Positions 15,771 to 24,316 of a stretch of 64,000 bases of DNA are shown here, in pieces (positions within the stretch are counted from its first letter, which is position 1; every line of letters starts with the position of its first letter). The notes under the pieces were generated by a model. It was not told the origin of the DNA. It saw only the letters and a program-made list of their open reading frames with translations, and ran no database searches. The translations under genes were made by a program, and so were the position numbers. The DNA comes from Robertmurraya_A mangrovi (GTDB lineage: Bacteria > Bacillota > Bacilli > Bacillales > Cytobacillaceae). The stretch spans positions 62,001 to 126,000 of the forward strand of contig NZ_JAXOFX010000003.1 in the NCBI RefSeq assembly GCF_034427655.1, given 5' to 3'.

Positions 15771-16500
15771 TCTACTTTATACGGAACTACTAAAATTAAA
15801 ACGTTCAAAAATGTTCTTTATTAGTATTTTGGGAGCTTCTGTTGCACCCATTTTAATTGTCGTTGCTTCCTTTTTGCATCTGAAGACGAAGACAAACGCA
15901 GAACCTATTCTTTTTGAAGAATTATTTTTTCAAGGGAATCTTTATACGGTAATCATTATAGGAGTACCTCTTTACGGGGTTGTAACAGCTTACTTATTCA
16001 TTCGTGAGTACTTAGAGGATACGTTAAAAAACTTATTAACGATTCCGGTGCCACGTTTTAGCTTAATTATATGTAAGAGTATTTTATTATTTCTGTGGAT
16101 TATGCTCCTCACGATGTTTACATGGAGTATAACTTTAGGGTTAGGAGTGCTTTTTCAGTTTGAAGGGCTAAGTGCTTCCCTTGTTATTCATTCCTTTAGA
16201 CAGTTCTTATTAGGTGGAGCATTACTGTTTGTTCTCTCCTCACCGATTATTTTTATTACTTTATGGTTAAAAAATTATGTTCCAACTATTATTTGTACGA
16301 TTGTCATAACGTTGATGAATGTTATGGCTAGTAATTCCGAGCATCGAGATCTTTTTCCATGGGCAGCAGCTGGTGATATCGCTACCAATTCTATGTTATC
16401 AACCTATCCGGCCATGTACTCTTATATGATTATTGGTGTGATTTCAGTTGTTGGGTGGGTGTGTACGATTTTTTATTTTAATCGAGTTGATGTGAATTAA
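15763..16500 (+). CDS. ABC-2 type permease of the BcrB/lantibiotic-immunity kind
   Basis: About 245 residues with six hydrophobic spans and the opening LLYTELLKLKRSKMFFISI typical of ABC-2 permeases paired with BcrA-like ATPases. The TTG at 15763 lies eight bases behind AGGGGG and overlaps the end of the ATPase gene; the GTG at 15754 is too close to that site. Together with the ATPase it should export a membrane-active compound, with protection against a cell-wall antibiotic or lantibiotic as the likely role. Confidence 0.82.
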   Translation: MVNLLYTELLKLKRSKMFFISILGASVAPILIVVASFLHLKTKTNAEPILFEELFFQGNLYTVIIIGVPLYGVVTAYLFIREYLEDTLKNLLTIPVPRFSLIICKSILLFLWIMLLTMFTWSITLGLGVLFQFEGLSASLVIHSFRQFLLGGALLFVLSSPIIFITLWLKNYVPTIICTIVITLMNVMASNSEHRDLFPWAAAGDIATNSMLSTYPAMYSYMIIGVISVVGWVCTIFYFNRVDVN

Positions 16501-16510
16501 AAAATTAAAG

Positions 16511-16546
16511 GGAAAGTGCCCAAAAAACCATGGGCACTTTTTCCAT
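16511..16546. terminator. Bidirectional terminator between converging genes
   Basis: GGAAAGTGCCCA (16511-16522) pairs with TGGGCACTTTTTCC (16531-16544) around an ACCA-type loop. T-rich sequence follows on the plus strand and A-rich sequence (Ts on the minus strand) precedes it, so it can serve both the transporter operon and the dehydrogenase gene. Confidence 0.75.
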
Positions 16547-17514
16547 TATTGAACAGATAATACATCTGGGTTCACTATTCTCGTTGGGTTTTTGTCAATG
16601 AAAAACGCAAGAATATTATCAGCAGCGGTTGTTAGGAATTGGTTAAACATATTATCTGTTTTCCAGCCAATATGCGGAGATAAAAGGACATTATCGAGTG
16701 TCAACAAAGGGTTGTCTTCATTAATTGGTTCTTCTGTAAACACGTCAAGTCCAGCTCCAGCAATTTTGTCGGTTGATAAAGCCTTGATAAGGGCAGTTTC
16801 GTCCAAAATCTCTCCTCGAGAAGTGTTAATAAGGAAAGCATCTTTTCTCATCAAATTAAAATGATGTTCAGTAAGTAATAATTTTGTTTCAGGCACTAAA
16901 CGGACTGCAATTACAATAAAGTGAGATCGTTGTAAAAGTTCTTCAAGCGAGGTGTAAGTAACCCCTTGTGCGCTTGCTCTTTCTTCTGTCAATCTGGGTC
17001 CCCATGCAACTACATTCATGTTAAAAGCCTTCGCAATGTTGGCTACTCCTGAACCTATTTTTCCTAAACCGATAATCCCGACGGTTTTGTTCTCTAAACT
17101 TAAACCTACCGATTCTTGCCATATACGGTTCTTTAAATCTTGATGTAAAGGTAATAGTTTTCTAGACAGATTAATCATCATTCCAAAGATTAATTCAACA
17201 ACGGCAGCAGATCCTCCTGGGGTTGTAGAAACGGGGATATGTAATTTGATAGCCTCATCCATGTCAATGTGAGCTAGCCCCGCTCCTGTTTGTGCAATTA
17301 GTTTAATATGTTGTAATTGTTGTAAAATATCTTTAGTAAACTTTGTTCGTTCACGAATGGGAATGATTACATCAGCATGCCGAATCCGTTCAATTAAAAT
17401 AGTTTTGGTAGGCTGATCATTATACACTTCCACTTCAAAATGAGACCTTAATCTTTCTACTTGTGGATGATTTGAATAGAAACCTTCCCAATCGTCTAAA
17501 ATGACAACTTTCAT
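16546..17514 (-). CDS. D-2-hydroxyacid dehydrogenase family protein
   Basis: 322 residues. The NAD-binding GLGKIG sits at 149-154 and the catalytic triad of the D-2-hydroxyacid dehydrogenase family can be read as Arg233 (NTSRGEI), Glu262 (FTEEP) and His281 (SPHIGW). The enzyme would reversibly reduce a 2-oxoacid with NAD(P)H in the cytosol. It resembles the phosphoglycerate-dehydrogenase-like group, but lacks the C-terminal ACT domain of SerA, so serine synthesis is unlikely. GGAGG lies seven bases ahead of the ATG. It stands alone, diverging from the sigma factor gene; substrate unknown. Confidence 0.85.
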   Translation of the reverse strand: MKVVILDDWEGFYSNHPQVERLRSHFEVEVYNDQPTKTILIERIRHADVIIPIRERTKFTKDILQQLQHIKLIAQTGAGLAHIDMDEAIKLHIPVSTTPGGSAAVVELIFGMMINLSRKLLPLHQDLKNRIWQESVGLSLENKTVGIIGLGKIGSGVANIAKAFNMNVVAWGPRLTEERASAQGVTYTSLEELLQRSHFIVIAVRLVPETKLLLTEHHFNLMRKDAFLINTSRGEILDETALIKALSTDKIAGAGLDVFTEEPINEDNPLLTLDNVLLSPHIGWKTDNMFNQFLTTAADNILAFFIDKNPTRIVNPDVLSVQ

Positions 17515-17590
17515 ATAGGTACCTCCAACTATATTAGGTTAAAAAGTTAGGTAATGAGATTAATAAACATATTATACCAATTAATTCAAA

Positions 17591-17634
17591 TGGGGTCAGT
17601 CCCCCTTTAGTTAAATAAAGGGGAACTGACCCCA
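17591..17634. repeat. Palindromic repeat, GGGGTCAGTCCCC family
   Basis: GGGGTCAGTCCCCCTTTA and TAAAGGGGAACTGACCCC form long inverted arms around TTAA. It is one of four related palindromes in the window (also 19399-19423, 60311-60356 and 60949-60990). This one lies in a divergent intergenic region, so it is not simply a terminator. Similar palindromes are widespread in Bacillales and Clostridia and some flank IS200-like (RAYT) transposases; that link is recalled knowledge, not shown here. Confidence 0.75.
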
Positions 17635-17662
17635 AAGAAATTCAAAAAAATTTTTTAAAAAG

Positions 17663-17691
17663 TGCAACTTTCCATACCACCCAGAACGACA
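17663..17691 (+). promoter_or_regulatory. Possible ECF-sigma-type promoter of the sigma factor gene
   Basis: TGCAACTTT (17663-17671) and CGACATA (17687-17693) resemble the TGAAAC and CGTC/CGTA elements of ECF promoters, with 18 rather than the usual 16 or so bases between AAC and CG. Autoregulation would fit the sigma/anti-sigma pair downstream. The odd spacing keeps this tentative. Confidence 0.35.
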
Positions 17692-17724
17692 TACTTATTG
17701 AAAACGCAAAGGAGGATCCTTCAA

Positions 17725-18306
17725 GTGAATTCAGAACAACAGTTAATTCTACAAATTCAGAACGGAGACCATGATGCTTTTGGAATGCTGGTTGAGGACT
17801 TATTATCATCCGCGCAGAAGACGGCTTATCTAGTTCTTCGCTCAAGGGATTTAGTAGAAGATGCCGTACAACTGGCATTAGAGGATGCTTATATTAGCAT
17901 CATGAGAGGGAAAGAAATTAACAACTTTAAACCTTGGTTTTATCGACTTGTCTATAACCGGTCCGTTGATTTATATCGTAAAAGATCCAGGCAAACCTAT
18001 GTGCCAATAGAAGATAGTTCTGAGGCAGAGGAAAAAATGAAGACAGAATCGTTACATATTCAATTAATGGCCAATGAAAATAGAAATGAAATGATGAGTT
18101 GGCTAGCTCTAATTGATGAAAATCAAAGAATTCCATTACTTCTTTATTATTACGAGGACATGTCTATTAAAGATATCTCGCTTGCCTTGGGAGAGAACAT
18201 GAATACGGTGAAATCACGATTAAAGCGTGGAAAGAGAAAGTTAGCGGAATTGATGGGAAAGGATAAAAAATTTCTTACGGAGGCTGAGACTTATGGAATT
18301 CAATAA
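17725..18306 (+). CDS. ECF-type RNA polymerase sigma factor
   Basis: 193 residues, the usual ECF size. Region 2 is seen in QIQNGDHDAFGMLVED through LVYNRSVDLYRKRSR, and region 4 in IPLLLYYYEDMSIKDISLALGENMNTVKSRLKRGKRKL, which holds the helix-turn-helix that reads the -35 element. GTG at 17725 has GGAGG nine bases ahead; an upstream ATG at 17662 would fall inside the promoter region. The gene overlaps the next one by 14 bases, the standard layout for a sigma factor and its membrane anti-sigma factor. Confidence 0.87.
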   Translation: MNSEQQLILQIQNGDHDAFGMLVEDLLSSAQKTAYLVLRSRDLVEDAVQLALEDAYISIMRGKEINNFKPWFYRLVYNRSVDLYRKRSRQTYVPIEDSSEAEEKMKTESLHIQLMANENRNEMMSWLALIDENQRIPLLLYYYEDMSIKDISLALGENMNTVKSRLKRGKRKLAELMGKDKKFLTEAETYGIQ

Positions 18307-19390
18307 GAAAACATGGAAAAAGAAGAGCGGCGAACCTGTTTCTCCCGAGTTGAAAAAGTTTATAAATAATCTTCCAACACGATATGAAGAAGGAGAATTT
18401 GATGAAGAAAGAGTAAATCAGGTGGACAGAGAATGGAATGCTTTCCAGTCTTTTAAGAAGATGCAATGGACGGTAACAAAGAAAGCGGGGTTAGCAACGC
18501 TGTCAGCTGCGGCAGCTTGTGCGATATTTATTGGATCAGGGTTTATTTCACCAGCAATGGCGGACGTTGTATCGAAATTCCCACCACTTAAATCGCTTTA
18601 TGAAAAAAGACAACATATTGATATGAGTAGTGAAATTACAAATAAGCTCGTGGAAGATGGATATCCTGTCAAAGAAGTTATCCACCACGTTTATAGTCTT
18701 AAAAAGGGTGCTATGTATGTGTTTTTAGACGACACAGAGGGGAATATTGAAAAAGCCAGTAAAGAAATTATAGAGATATCAAACAATATTTTAAAACAAG
18801 ACGAAAGATACGATGATTATTCTATTAAAGTGCGAAAGTATGTAGCACCTTCTCAGGAACATTTAGCCGAAGAAGAAAGAGAACGAAAGGAGTGGGATGA
18901 AATCAGTAGGTTAGTCTCACCTGTATTAGAGAAATACAATTATAATCAGTCCTGGGGTGGAGGTAAGAATAAGGTAACTCTTGAGTTTGCCAAAGAAGAA
19001 GATGAAAACAAAGTAGAACAAATTGTGAAAGCGGTGGAAACTGCACTTAAAGAGGGCGGAAGAGAAGATATAGAAGTCGATATCTATCGTTTCGGAGCAG
19101 AACGAGCTCAAGAAGGTCGTTGGGGCAATGCTTTAGCTGTTATGTTTGAAGAATTAGGTAGTAAGAACAAGTATAATGTTAAAGGTCTAGGATATAAGAG
19201 CGATAAGCAAGTGATGAAAATTTTTATCACATTAGACAAGGAAAGTAAGGATTCAAGATTTAAGGAGAATGCCGACTTAATTATAGGGATGATAGATGAA
19301 TTTATTGCAAGAGATGAAGTCCAAGCAGAAGTCAAAGGTGATAAATACGAAATTGTTTTGAAAGACAAGAGCGGTAAAGAAATAAAATAA
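18293..19390 (+). CDS. DUF4179-like membrane protein, probable anti-sigma factor
   Basis: 365 residues. A charged cytoplasmic N-terminal part (1-60) precedes one membrane span (about 65-84), followed by FISPAMADVVSKFPPLKSLYE, the typical opening of the DUF4179 domain, then a long charged extracytoplasmic region. Proteins of this kind pair with ECF sigma factors and hold them at the membrane until an envelope signal arrives. The 14-base overlap with the sigma gene and the CGGAGG site ahead of the ATG support coupled expression. No zinc-binding HxxxCxxC anti-sigma motif is seen in the N-terminal part, so binding would follow another mode. Confidence 0.75.
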   Translation: MEFNKKTWKKKSGEPVSPELKKFINNLPTRYEEGEFDEERVNQVDREWNAFQSFKKMQWTVTKKAGLATLSAAAACAIFIGSGFISPAMADVVSKFPPLKSLYEKRQHIDMSSEITNKLVEDGYPVKEVIHHVYSLKKGAMYVFLDDTEGNIEKASKEIIEISNNILKQDERYDDYSIKVRKYVAPSQEHLAEEERERKEWDEISRLVSPVLEKYNYNQSWGGGKNKVTLEFAKEEDENKVEQIVKAVETALKEGGREDIEVDIYRFGAERAQEGRWGNALAVMFEELGSKNKYNVKGLGYKSDKQVMKIFITLDKESKDSRFKENADLIIGMIDEFIARDEVQAEVKGDKYEIVLKDKSGKEIK

Positions 19391-19398
19391 CCAGTTGG

Positions 19399-19423
19399 CT
19401 AAAGGGGGACAGTCCCCCTTTAG
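19399..19423. repeat. Perfect palindromic repeat, GGGGGACAGTCCCCC
   Basis: CTAAAGGGGGAC and GTCCCCCTTTAG form perfect 12-base arms around a single A. It starts 9 bases after the anti-sigma gene and may act as its terminator, though only TTTGTT follows. Same family as the repeats at 17591, 60311 and 60949. Confidence 0.8.
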
Positions 19424-20013
19424 TTTGTTAAAGTGTTGGGACGAAAAAATACGCTAGGAGTGTTATTTCTCTTAGCGCAATCTTAGGATTGTTCTTCTTT
19501 TTGTTTGTAAAATAGAGAATGGTACAGCACTAATGAGAAGGAATGAAGAAGGTAAAGCAGAAACAGGGAGTTTAAAAAAAGAGCCATTTAATTACCCTCC
19601 AATTCATAGAGACTTGTTTAGCAGAACAAGGATTAACTACAGAGCCTATGAAAAATTTGAAGAACCAGTGGCTATTGTTTTAGTTGGAATTTTTAATTCA
19701 TCTACATTGTATCCAATAAAAACGAAGCTACAGTAAAGGGAATATTAAAACTTAGTAAATGTCTTGTCGTTCAAGTTTATGAACGGAAAGCTTTTCTTTA
19801 TCTCTAATTTTTAGTTGCCTAATATTCCATAAATAGTATTTACTTGTTTTTTCTATATATGTAAAAGAGTTCTCCAGAATAGAATACAATCTTTAAAACT
19901 AGAATTTTTGTTAAGGGTGATATAAACTTCTATTTTTATCCATTAGTTTCCTGCATGACCTGAAAAAGTAAGACATAATGTTTACTCATTTGACAGTTAG
20001 TAATATAAAACAT
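19424..20013. other. 590-base gap without a convincing gene
   Basis: The stretch is A/T-rich. It has one terminator-like inverted repeat near 19451-19479 (CGCTAGGAG with TCTCTTAGCG, then a T-rich run) and a small hairpin around CGTTCAAG/ATGAACG near 19769-19785. A 67-codon open frame at 19533-19736 lacks a placed ribosome site and recognisable family; it and a parallel frame with protein-like composition may be remains of a decayed gene. I see no promoter or RNA gene that I can name. Confidence 0.4.
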
Positions 20014-20043
20014 ACAAAAAAGGAGGGATGCATTCCCTCCTTT
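20014..20043 (-). terminator. Terminator of the DUF1287 gene
   Basis: AAGGAGGGA (20020-20028) pairs with TCCCTCCTT (20034-20042). On the minus strand it begins at the stop codon and is followed by TTTTTTG, a standard intrinsic terminator. Confidence 0.8.
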
Positions 20044-20740
20044 AGTACTTCCAACGATAATGTGCCGCGATAGGGGTTTTAAAGGATTTTAATTTGACCT
20101 CTGCTGCATATGGTGGATTATTATGTATCACATACGGTGTACCATCTTTTGCTCGTTTGTCAGAGATAATTGCCACGTGATGAAATCCATCTAAGAAGAC
20201 AACGATATCTCCCGGTTGCCATTCTTGCAAATTGTCTACATCTCGTGGTTTAAGTTCAGTTGTAAGAGATTCGGCGTATTTTTGAAAAAATACATTTTGA
20301 TTGGGAACTCTACGGAAATCGATATTTGGATCTGGTTTGCCATTTACTCTAGGGTAGTCACTCGTAACTTCTTTAATATCTTCATCCATAAGGTCTTTCA
20401 ATGTAATATCCGCACCAAGTAAGCCTCTCCAAATAACATCCGTACAAACACCTTCATTATCAGGAGGATACCCACCAGCATAATAAGCACTTTTATATGG
20501 TGTTCGCTGTTTGACTTCCTCTCTTGCAGCATTTACGACATCAATAGGATCTGGTATTCCGTTTTTATTCCGGTCAGTCTGATCAAAATTATCAGGAACT
20601 TCAATTCTTTTAACAAAAGGCTCATCCAAGTGTATGTTCAAGGAATCAAGGATGATACCATTCCGGAAAAATAGTACGAACAACACACTGCCTAAAATGA
20701 GGAAAGAGATGATTGAAAGGATAATTCTTTTAAGTTTCAT
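20042..20740 (-). CDS. DUF1287 domain protein (NlpC/P60-like fold), membrane anchored
   Basis: 232 residues: an N-terminal membrane anchor (about 7-28) and a DUF1287 domain recognised by YYAGGYPPDNEGVCTDVIWRG, PNIDFRRVPNQ, WQPGDIVVF and HHVAIISD. The family is related to cysteine peptidases of the NlpC/P60 type; the VCTDV Cys and HHVAI His are the likely catalytic pair. It should act outside the membrane, perhaps on peptidoglycan. It follows the lipoprotein gene by 11 bases, so the two are cotranscribed and likely work together at the surface. Confidence 0.8.
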   Translation of the reverse strand: MKLKRIILSIISFLILGSVLFVLFFRNGIILDSLNIHLDEPFVKRIEVPDNFDQTDRNKNGIPDPIDVVNAAREEVKQRTPYKSAYYAGGYPPDNEGVCTDVIWRGLLGADITLKDLMDEDIKEVTSDYPRVNGKPDPNIDFRRVPNQNVFFQKYAESLTTELKPRDVDNLQEWQPGDIVVFLDGFHHVAIISDKRAKDGTPYVIHNNPPYAAEVKLKSFKTPIAAHYRWKY

Positions 20741-20751
20741 ATTTCACAGTC

Positions 20752-21240
20752 CTAATCTTTAATTACTTCTAATGCAAAGTTGTAAAAGGCGTCCCCTTTA
20801 GAAACATGTTTCTGCTTTTTATCCATCCACCAAACTCCATAAGAATAATAGTACGTACCTTTTTCTGTAGGAGCAGTGAAAGAGTTGTCTTTAATTTGAA
20901 TTTCTACTTGCTTGCCTTCGCTTATTTGAAGGACATGAAATTCATTTGGAAAAGGCTTATAGTTCATCTTGAAAGTGACGATTTCCTCAGGCTGAACTTT
21001 AATCGGAGTTTTGTCTTTCAAAAGTTCTTCAGGACCTGCATAATCTACACAAGTACCTTCATTCTTATATCTCCAGCAATACGTTCCTAAAACTGTTTCG
21101 TAAGTTTCATTTTGTACCTCGATAAAAGCCTTAGGAGGTTTTTTCTCTTCACCTTCTGACTGATTTTCAGTAACCTGAAAACTACAACCAGTGAGGATGA
21201 GTTGTATAAGTAATGTCCAAGCGATGAACCATTTCTTCAT
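20752..21240 (-). CDS. Lipoprotein of unknown function
   Basis: 162 residues with a lipoprotein signal peptide ending in LILTGC (lipidated Cys19). The mature part has two further Cys in GTYCWRYKNEGTCVDYAG, which could form a disulfide, followed by beta-rich sequence and a TYYYSYGVWWMDKKQKH stretch. I do not recognise the family. It is the first gene of a two-gene minus-strand unit with the DUF1287 protein, so an envelope role is likely. Confidence 0.7.
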   Translation of the reverse strand: MKKWFIAWTLLIQLILTGCSFQVTENQSEGEEKKPPKAFIEVQNETYETVLGTYCWRYKNEGTCVDYAGPEELLKDKTPIKVQPEEIVTFKMNYKPFPNEFHVLQISEGKQVEIQIKDNSFTAPTEKGTYYYSYGVWWMDKKQKHVSKGDAFYNFALEVIKD

Positions 21241-21514
21241 ATTATTATTCCCCTTATTTACTAAACATTTTTACTCGCTATAGCCATAAGCAAGAGTTTC
21301 ATTTATTAGATAGACGGAATGAAATGGAAAAAGGTTACTAAAAATAGAAATTTAGTGATAGATGTTCATGTACATAAAAAGGACAGGTGTGAAAAAATGT
21401 TCACAAAGTTGCCTTATTTATTTTCTAATTGTTCATAGTTCGTTCATAAATGTCATCTATAATGAAAGTAATAAAAAACATGTGTTCTTCTAACACGAAT
21501 TGAGGTGCAGTATT

Positions 21515-21676
21515 TTGAAGAAAATCACTGTGTTTAGTCAAAAGAATGTATCAGAAATGAAGACAAATAATATTCAACCGGATAAGGGATCCATTAGGGA
21601 TGTCATTAATAAATTGCAGAATTTAGGGGTAAATGCAGAGCTTTGTAAAAGAGTGAGCATTCCTGAAAATTATTAA
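21515..21676 (+). CDS. Small 53-residue protein, unknown
   Basis: A TTG-started frame with a GAGGTG ribosome site seven to eight bases upstream encodes 53 residues: mostly charged, starting LKKITVFSQKNVSEMK and ending KRVSIPENY, with one Cys and no membrane span. A TATAAT-like box lies at about 21459-21464, and a GTGTT/AACAC hairpin at about 21482-21496 lies between it and the ribosome site. The sequence composition is protein-like. No family recognised. Confidence 0.5.
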   Translation: MKKITVFSQKNVSEMKTNNIQPDKGSIRDVINKLQNLGVNAELCKRVSIPENY

Positions 21677-21764
21677 AAACCCGGAGAGCTCTAATTTCAT
21701 GTTTCCATTTGTATAGTGGTATAATAAAATCCACAATGAACATGGAAGGGTCTTTTAAATTACA

Positions 21765-22856
21765 ATGTCAATTTTAACTATACTTTCGTTTATTCTTACT
21801 TTAGCTATTTACGGCCTCATTTGTTACTACATCGGTTACAACGGCTGGGCATGGGTTAAATCAACGAAATTACCACGCTATAAAAAAACATATATCATTT
21901 TTATCATTAGCTTATCGTTTTCGTTTATCATAGGGAGGCTTCTGCCTTTTCAAGTAATAGAAATTCTTGGAGGCTTTTGGGTAGCCATTGTTGGCTATAG
22001 TCTTGTTCTGCTTCCGGTAGCTAATTTATTTTATTTAGCGTTAAAAAAGAAAGGTGTTTTCTGGATCGGTATAGTGGTTCTTTCTATTTACCTATTCATC
22101 TTTGTATTCGGTTCAATTAATGCCTGGAGCCCAGTAGTAAGAGAGTATGAGGTCGAAATTGATAAACCTTCAACTCAAGAGGATGTAAAAATATTAATGG
22201 TGTCTGACTTGCATCTCGGTTCGCTAGTAGGTCGAGGTCATTTAGAACGACTAGTAACCATTGTAGATCAAGAACAGCCGGATATTGTTTTAGTTCCTGG
22301 TGACATTATCGATGACTATGTTGAGCCCTACGTTAAAAAAAATATGGGTGAAATTTTAGGCAAGGTGAAGGCTCCACTTGGGGTATACGCAGTTTTAGGG
22401 AATCATGATTATTATGGTGACGATATGAATCCCATTATCAATGAAATGAAGAAAATTAACATTCGTGTCTTACAGGATGAGTTTATTACCATTAATGATG
22501 CTTTTACGATTGTTGGTCGAAATGATAAAACAGATAAGCAACGATTAACGATGAGTGAGCTGTTTAAAGCAGTAGATACCTCAAAACCTATAATTTTGCT
22601 TGACCATCAACCATACGATTTAGATGTGGCAAGAGATCAAGGTGTAGATATTCATCTTGCCGGACATACTCATAGAGGTCAGTTATTCCCAGCCAATCTT
22701 ATAACGGATCGAATTTATGAAAATGATTGGGGATACTTGAAAAAAGATACGATGCATTCATTTGTATCCTCCGGTTTTGGAACGTGGGGACCTCCACTTA
22801 GACTAGGAAGTCGAAGTGAAGTCATGGTCATTAACGTTTCATTTACAGGCAAATAA
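21765..22856 (+). CDS. Membrane-anchored metallophosphoesterase
   Basis: 363 residues. Four hydrophobic spans fill the first 125 residues; the calcineurin-like phosphoesterase domain follows with all blocks: SDLHLG, PGDIID, GNHDYYG, LLDHQPYD and LAGHTHRG. These coordinate a two-metal centre. Relatives include the YkuE-type enzymes acting on lipid head groups, but the substrate is not evident. The ATG at 21765 has GGAAGGG somewhat far upstream (14 bases). A TATAAT at 21720-21725 may belong to its promoter. Confidence 0.82.
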   Translation: MSILTILSFILTLAIYGLICYYIGYNGWAWVKSTKLPRYKKTYIIFIISLSFSFIIGRLLPFQVIEILGGFWVAIVGYSLVLLPVANLFYLALKKKGVFWIGIVVLSIYLFIFVFGSINAWSPVVREYEVEIDKPSTQEDVKILMVSDLHLGSLVGRGHLERLVTIVDQEQPDIVLVPGDIIDDYVEPYVKKNMGEILGKVKAPLGVYAVLGNHDYYGDDMNPIINEMKKINIRVLQDEFITINDAFTIVGRNDKTDKQRLTMSELFKAVDTSKPIILLDHQPYDLDVARDQGVDIHLAGHTHRGQLFPANLITDRIYENDWGYLKKDTMHSFVSSGFGTWGPPLRLGSRSEVMVINVSFTGK

Positions 22857-22869
22857 ATGATTAAAGTTG

Positions 22870-22901
22870 CGCTCTTTCTTAATTGAAGGGGCGTTTTTTT
22901 T
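22870..22901 (+). terminator. Terminator after the metallophosphoesterase gene
   Basis: CGCTCTTTC (22870-22878) pairs with GAAGGGGCG (22885-22893), including G-T pairs, around TTAATT and is followed by TTTTTTTT. Confidence 0.75.
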
Positions 22902-22967
22902 ATGGATTTTATTGAAAAGGTTACAAAGATGCTTTATATTTATCAGTGGGAAAAGGAGGTTATCACT

Positions 22968-23234
22968 ATGAATAGAATAATAATTGCAGCATTATCTTTC
23001 ACTCTCATTTTTGGAGTGACTTCAGGAGTCTCAGAAGCTGATGCTAGTGGGAAAGTTAAAAAGTATAAAAACTGTACAGAGCTAAACAAAGATTACAAAG
23101 GTGGGGTTGCTCGTACTTCTAAAGTTAAGAATAAAGGTGGAAAAACCAAGTACAAACCTTTTGTTTCTAAAAAACTATACGACTTGAATAAGGGTAGAGA
23201 TAGAGATAAAGATTTAATTGCTTGTGAGAGATAA
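22968..23234 (+). CDS. Secreted Excalibur calcium-binding domain protein
   Basis: 88 residues. The start at 22968 has AAAAGGAGG eight bases ahead and opens a clear signal peptide (MNRIIIAALSFTLIFGVTSG) with a probable cleavage before the charged mature part. The mature protein is the short Excalibur domain: paired Cys in KNCTELNKDY and the DRDKDLIACER loop that resembles DxDxDGxxCE. The family is extracellular and thought to bind calcium. A longer frame from 22902 would put 22 extra residues ahead of the signal and is rejected. Confidence 0.8.
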   Translation: MNRIIIAALSFTLIFGVTSGVSEADASGKVKKYKNCTELNKDYKGGVARTSKVKNKGGKTKYKPFVSKKLYDLNKGRDRDKDLIACER

Positions 23235-23250
23235 AACTTTACATAGAAAA

Positions 23251-23286
23251 AAATAGGGAGCGAAAATTAATCGCTCCCTATTTTTA
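23251..23286. terminator. Bidirectional terminator
   Basis: AAATAGGGAGCGA (23251-23263) pairs with TCGCTCCCTATTT (23271-23283). A-runs and T-runs flank both sides, so it can end the Excalibur gene and the converging deacetylase gene. Confidence 0.8.
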
Positions 23287-24132
23287 CTTTTTATAAGGAA
23301 TCTTTAATAACTCAGGAACAGTGACAAACTCAAACCCTTGTTCTTTTAAGGTTGGAATAATTTGATCGAGTGACTTAATAGTATTCGTACGATCAGATGT
23401 CCAATCTCCAGCATCATGCATTAATATAATTGCGCCAGGTTGAACATTGCTTAATACCGTATAAGCAATTGTTTCAGGTGGCTCTTCCTTCCAGTCTAAG
23501 GAATCTACCGACCACCCAACAACGGTGTAATTCATATCTCTAAGCTTTTCAACAAGTTCATTATATAAAAAACCATATGGTGCACGGAATAATTTGGTAC
23601 GGTATCCAATTAATCTTGCTAATTCTTCCTCTGATTGATTAACTTCTCTTTCAAGGGTAGCGACTTCGCCTTGCTTCACTAGATTGGGATGCCAATATGT
23701 ATGGTTTCCAACAATATGTCCCTCGTCAATCATTCTCTTCACAATATCAGGGTAAGCCTTCGCTCTTGCTCCCATTAAAAAGAAAGTCGCTTTCACATTG
23801 TATTTTTTTAATGTATCTAAAACTAATGGAGTAAATCTCGGATCTGGCCCGTCATCAAAGGTTAAGGCAAGTCTATTTACATTTGCAGGACCTCTTAACA
23901 CAACGGTTTCTGGATAACGCTGTTGCAACACGATATTTGAAACTGGGTAACGAACACGTTCTTTTTCCGGACCACCTTGTAAATTGGGTAGGCCCTCTGG
24001 TGGTTGTTGTCTAGCCACACTTGTTGAGTCATCAGCAGAACTGTCATTTGCCAAGATGCTATCCGTCGTAAAAACACTCATAAAAAGCAACAAAGCGATA
24101 AAAAGTCCTAGATTGCGGGTTCGTTTCCTCAT
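23284..24132 (-). CDS. Secreted polysaccharide deacetylase (NodB family)
   Basis: 282 residues with a signal peptide (about 1-28) and a NodB domain from about 80. Motif 1 TFDDGPDP gives the catalytic Asp and a metal Asp; motif 2 GNHTYWHP gives the two metal His; FRAPYG and the ILMHDAG motif complete the active site. It would remove acetyl groups from peptidoglycan or another surface polysaccharide outside the membrane. AAAGGAG precedes the ATG. Stands alone between a converging and a diverging gene. Confidence 0.87.
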   Translation of the reverse strand: MRKRTRNLGLFIALLLFMSVFTTDSILANDSSADDSTSVARQQPPEGLPNLQGGPEKERVRYPVSNIVLQQRYPETVVLRGPANVNRLALTFDDGPDPRFTPLVLDTLKKYNVKATFFLMGARAKAYPDIVKRMIDEGHIVGNHTYWHPNLVKQGEVATLEREVNQSEEELARLIGYRTKLFRAPYGFLYNELVEKLRDMNYTVVGWSVDSLDWKEEPPETIAYTVLSNVQPGAIILMHDAGDWTSDRTNTIKSLDQIIPTLKEQGFEFVTVPELLKIPYKK

Positions 24133-24316
24133 CTTTTAAATCTCCTTTTTATTAATATACAAACAATCTTATTTTTTTTATAAAAAGAAGCTTTATACAT
24201 GTAAAAAATCTAATTCGACAAATGTTGATTATATCAGTGTTTTTTTGTTTATTACCCGTTGATTAGGGGTAAATTATGGACGTTATTATTTTTGTTTTTT
24301 TAGAAAGGATGTTTGG

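Noticed and set aside
13061..16500. Functional link between the fused permeases and the following two-component/BcrAB genes
   Set aside because: A terminator lies between them and the ABC-2 exporter has its own permease; adjacency alone is not enough.
19533..19736. 67-codon frame as a gene
   Set aside because: No placed ribosome site, no recognised family and no neighbour logic; kept only as a possible gene remnant in the gap description.
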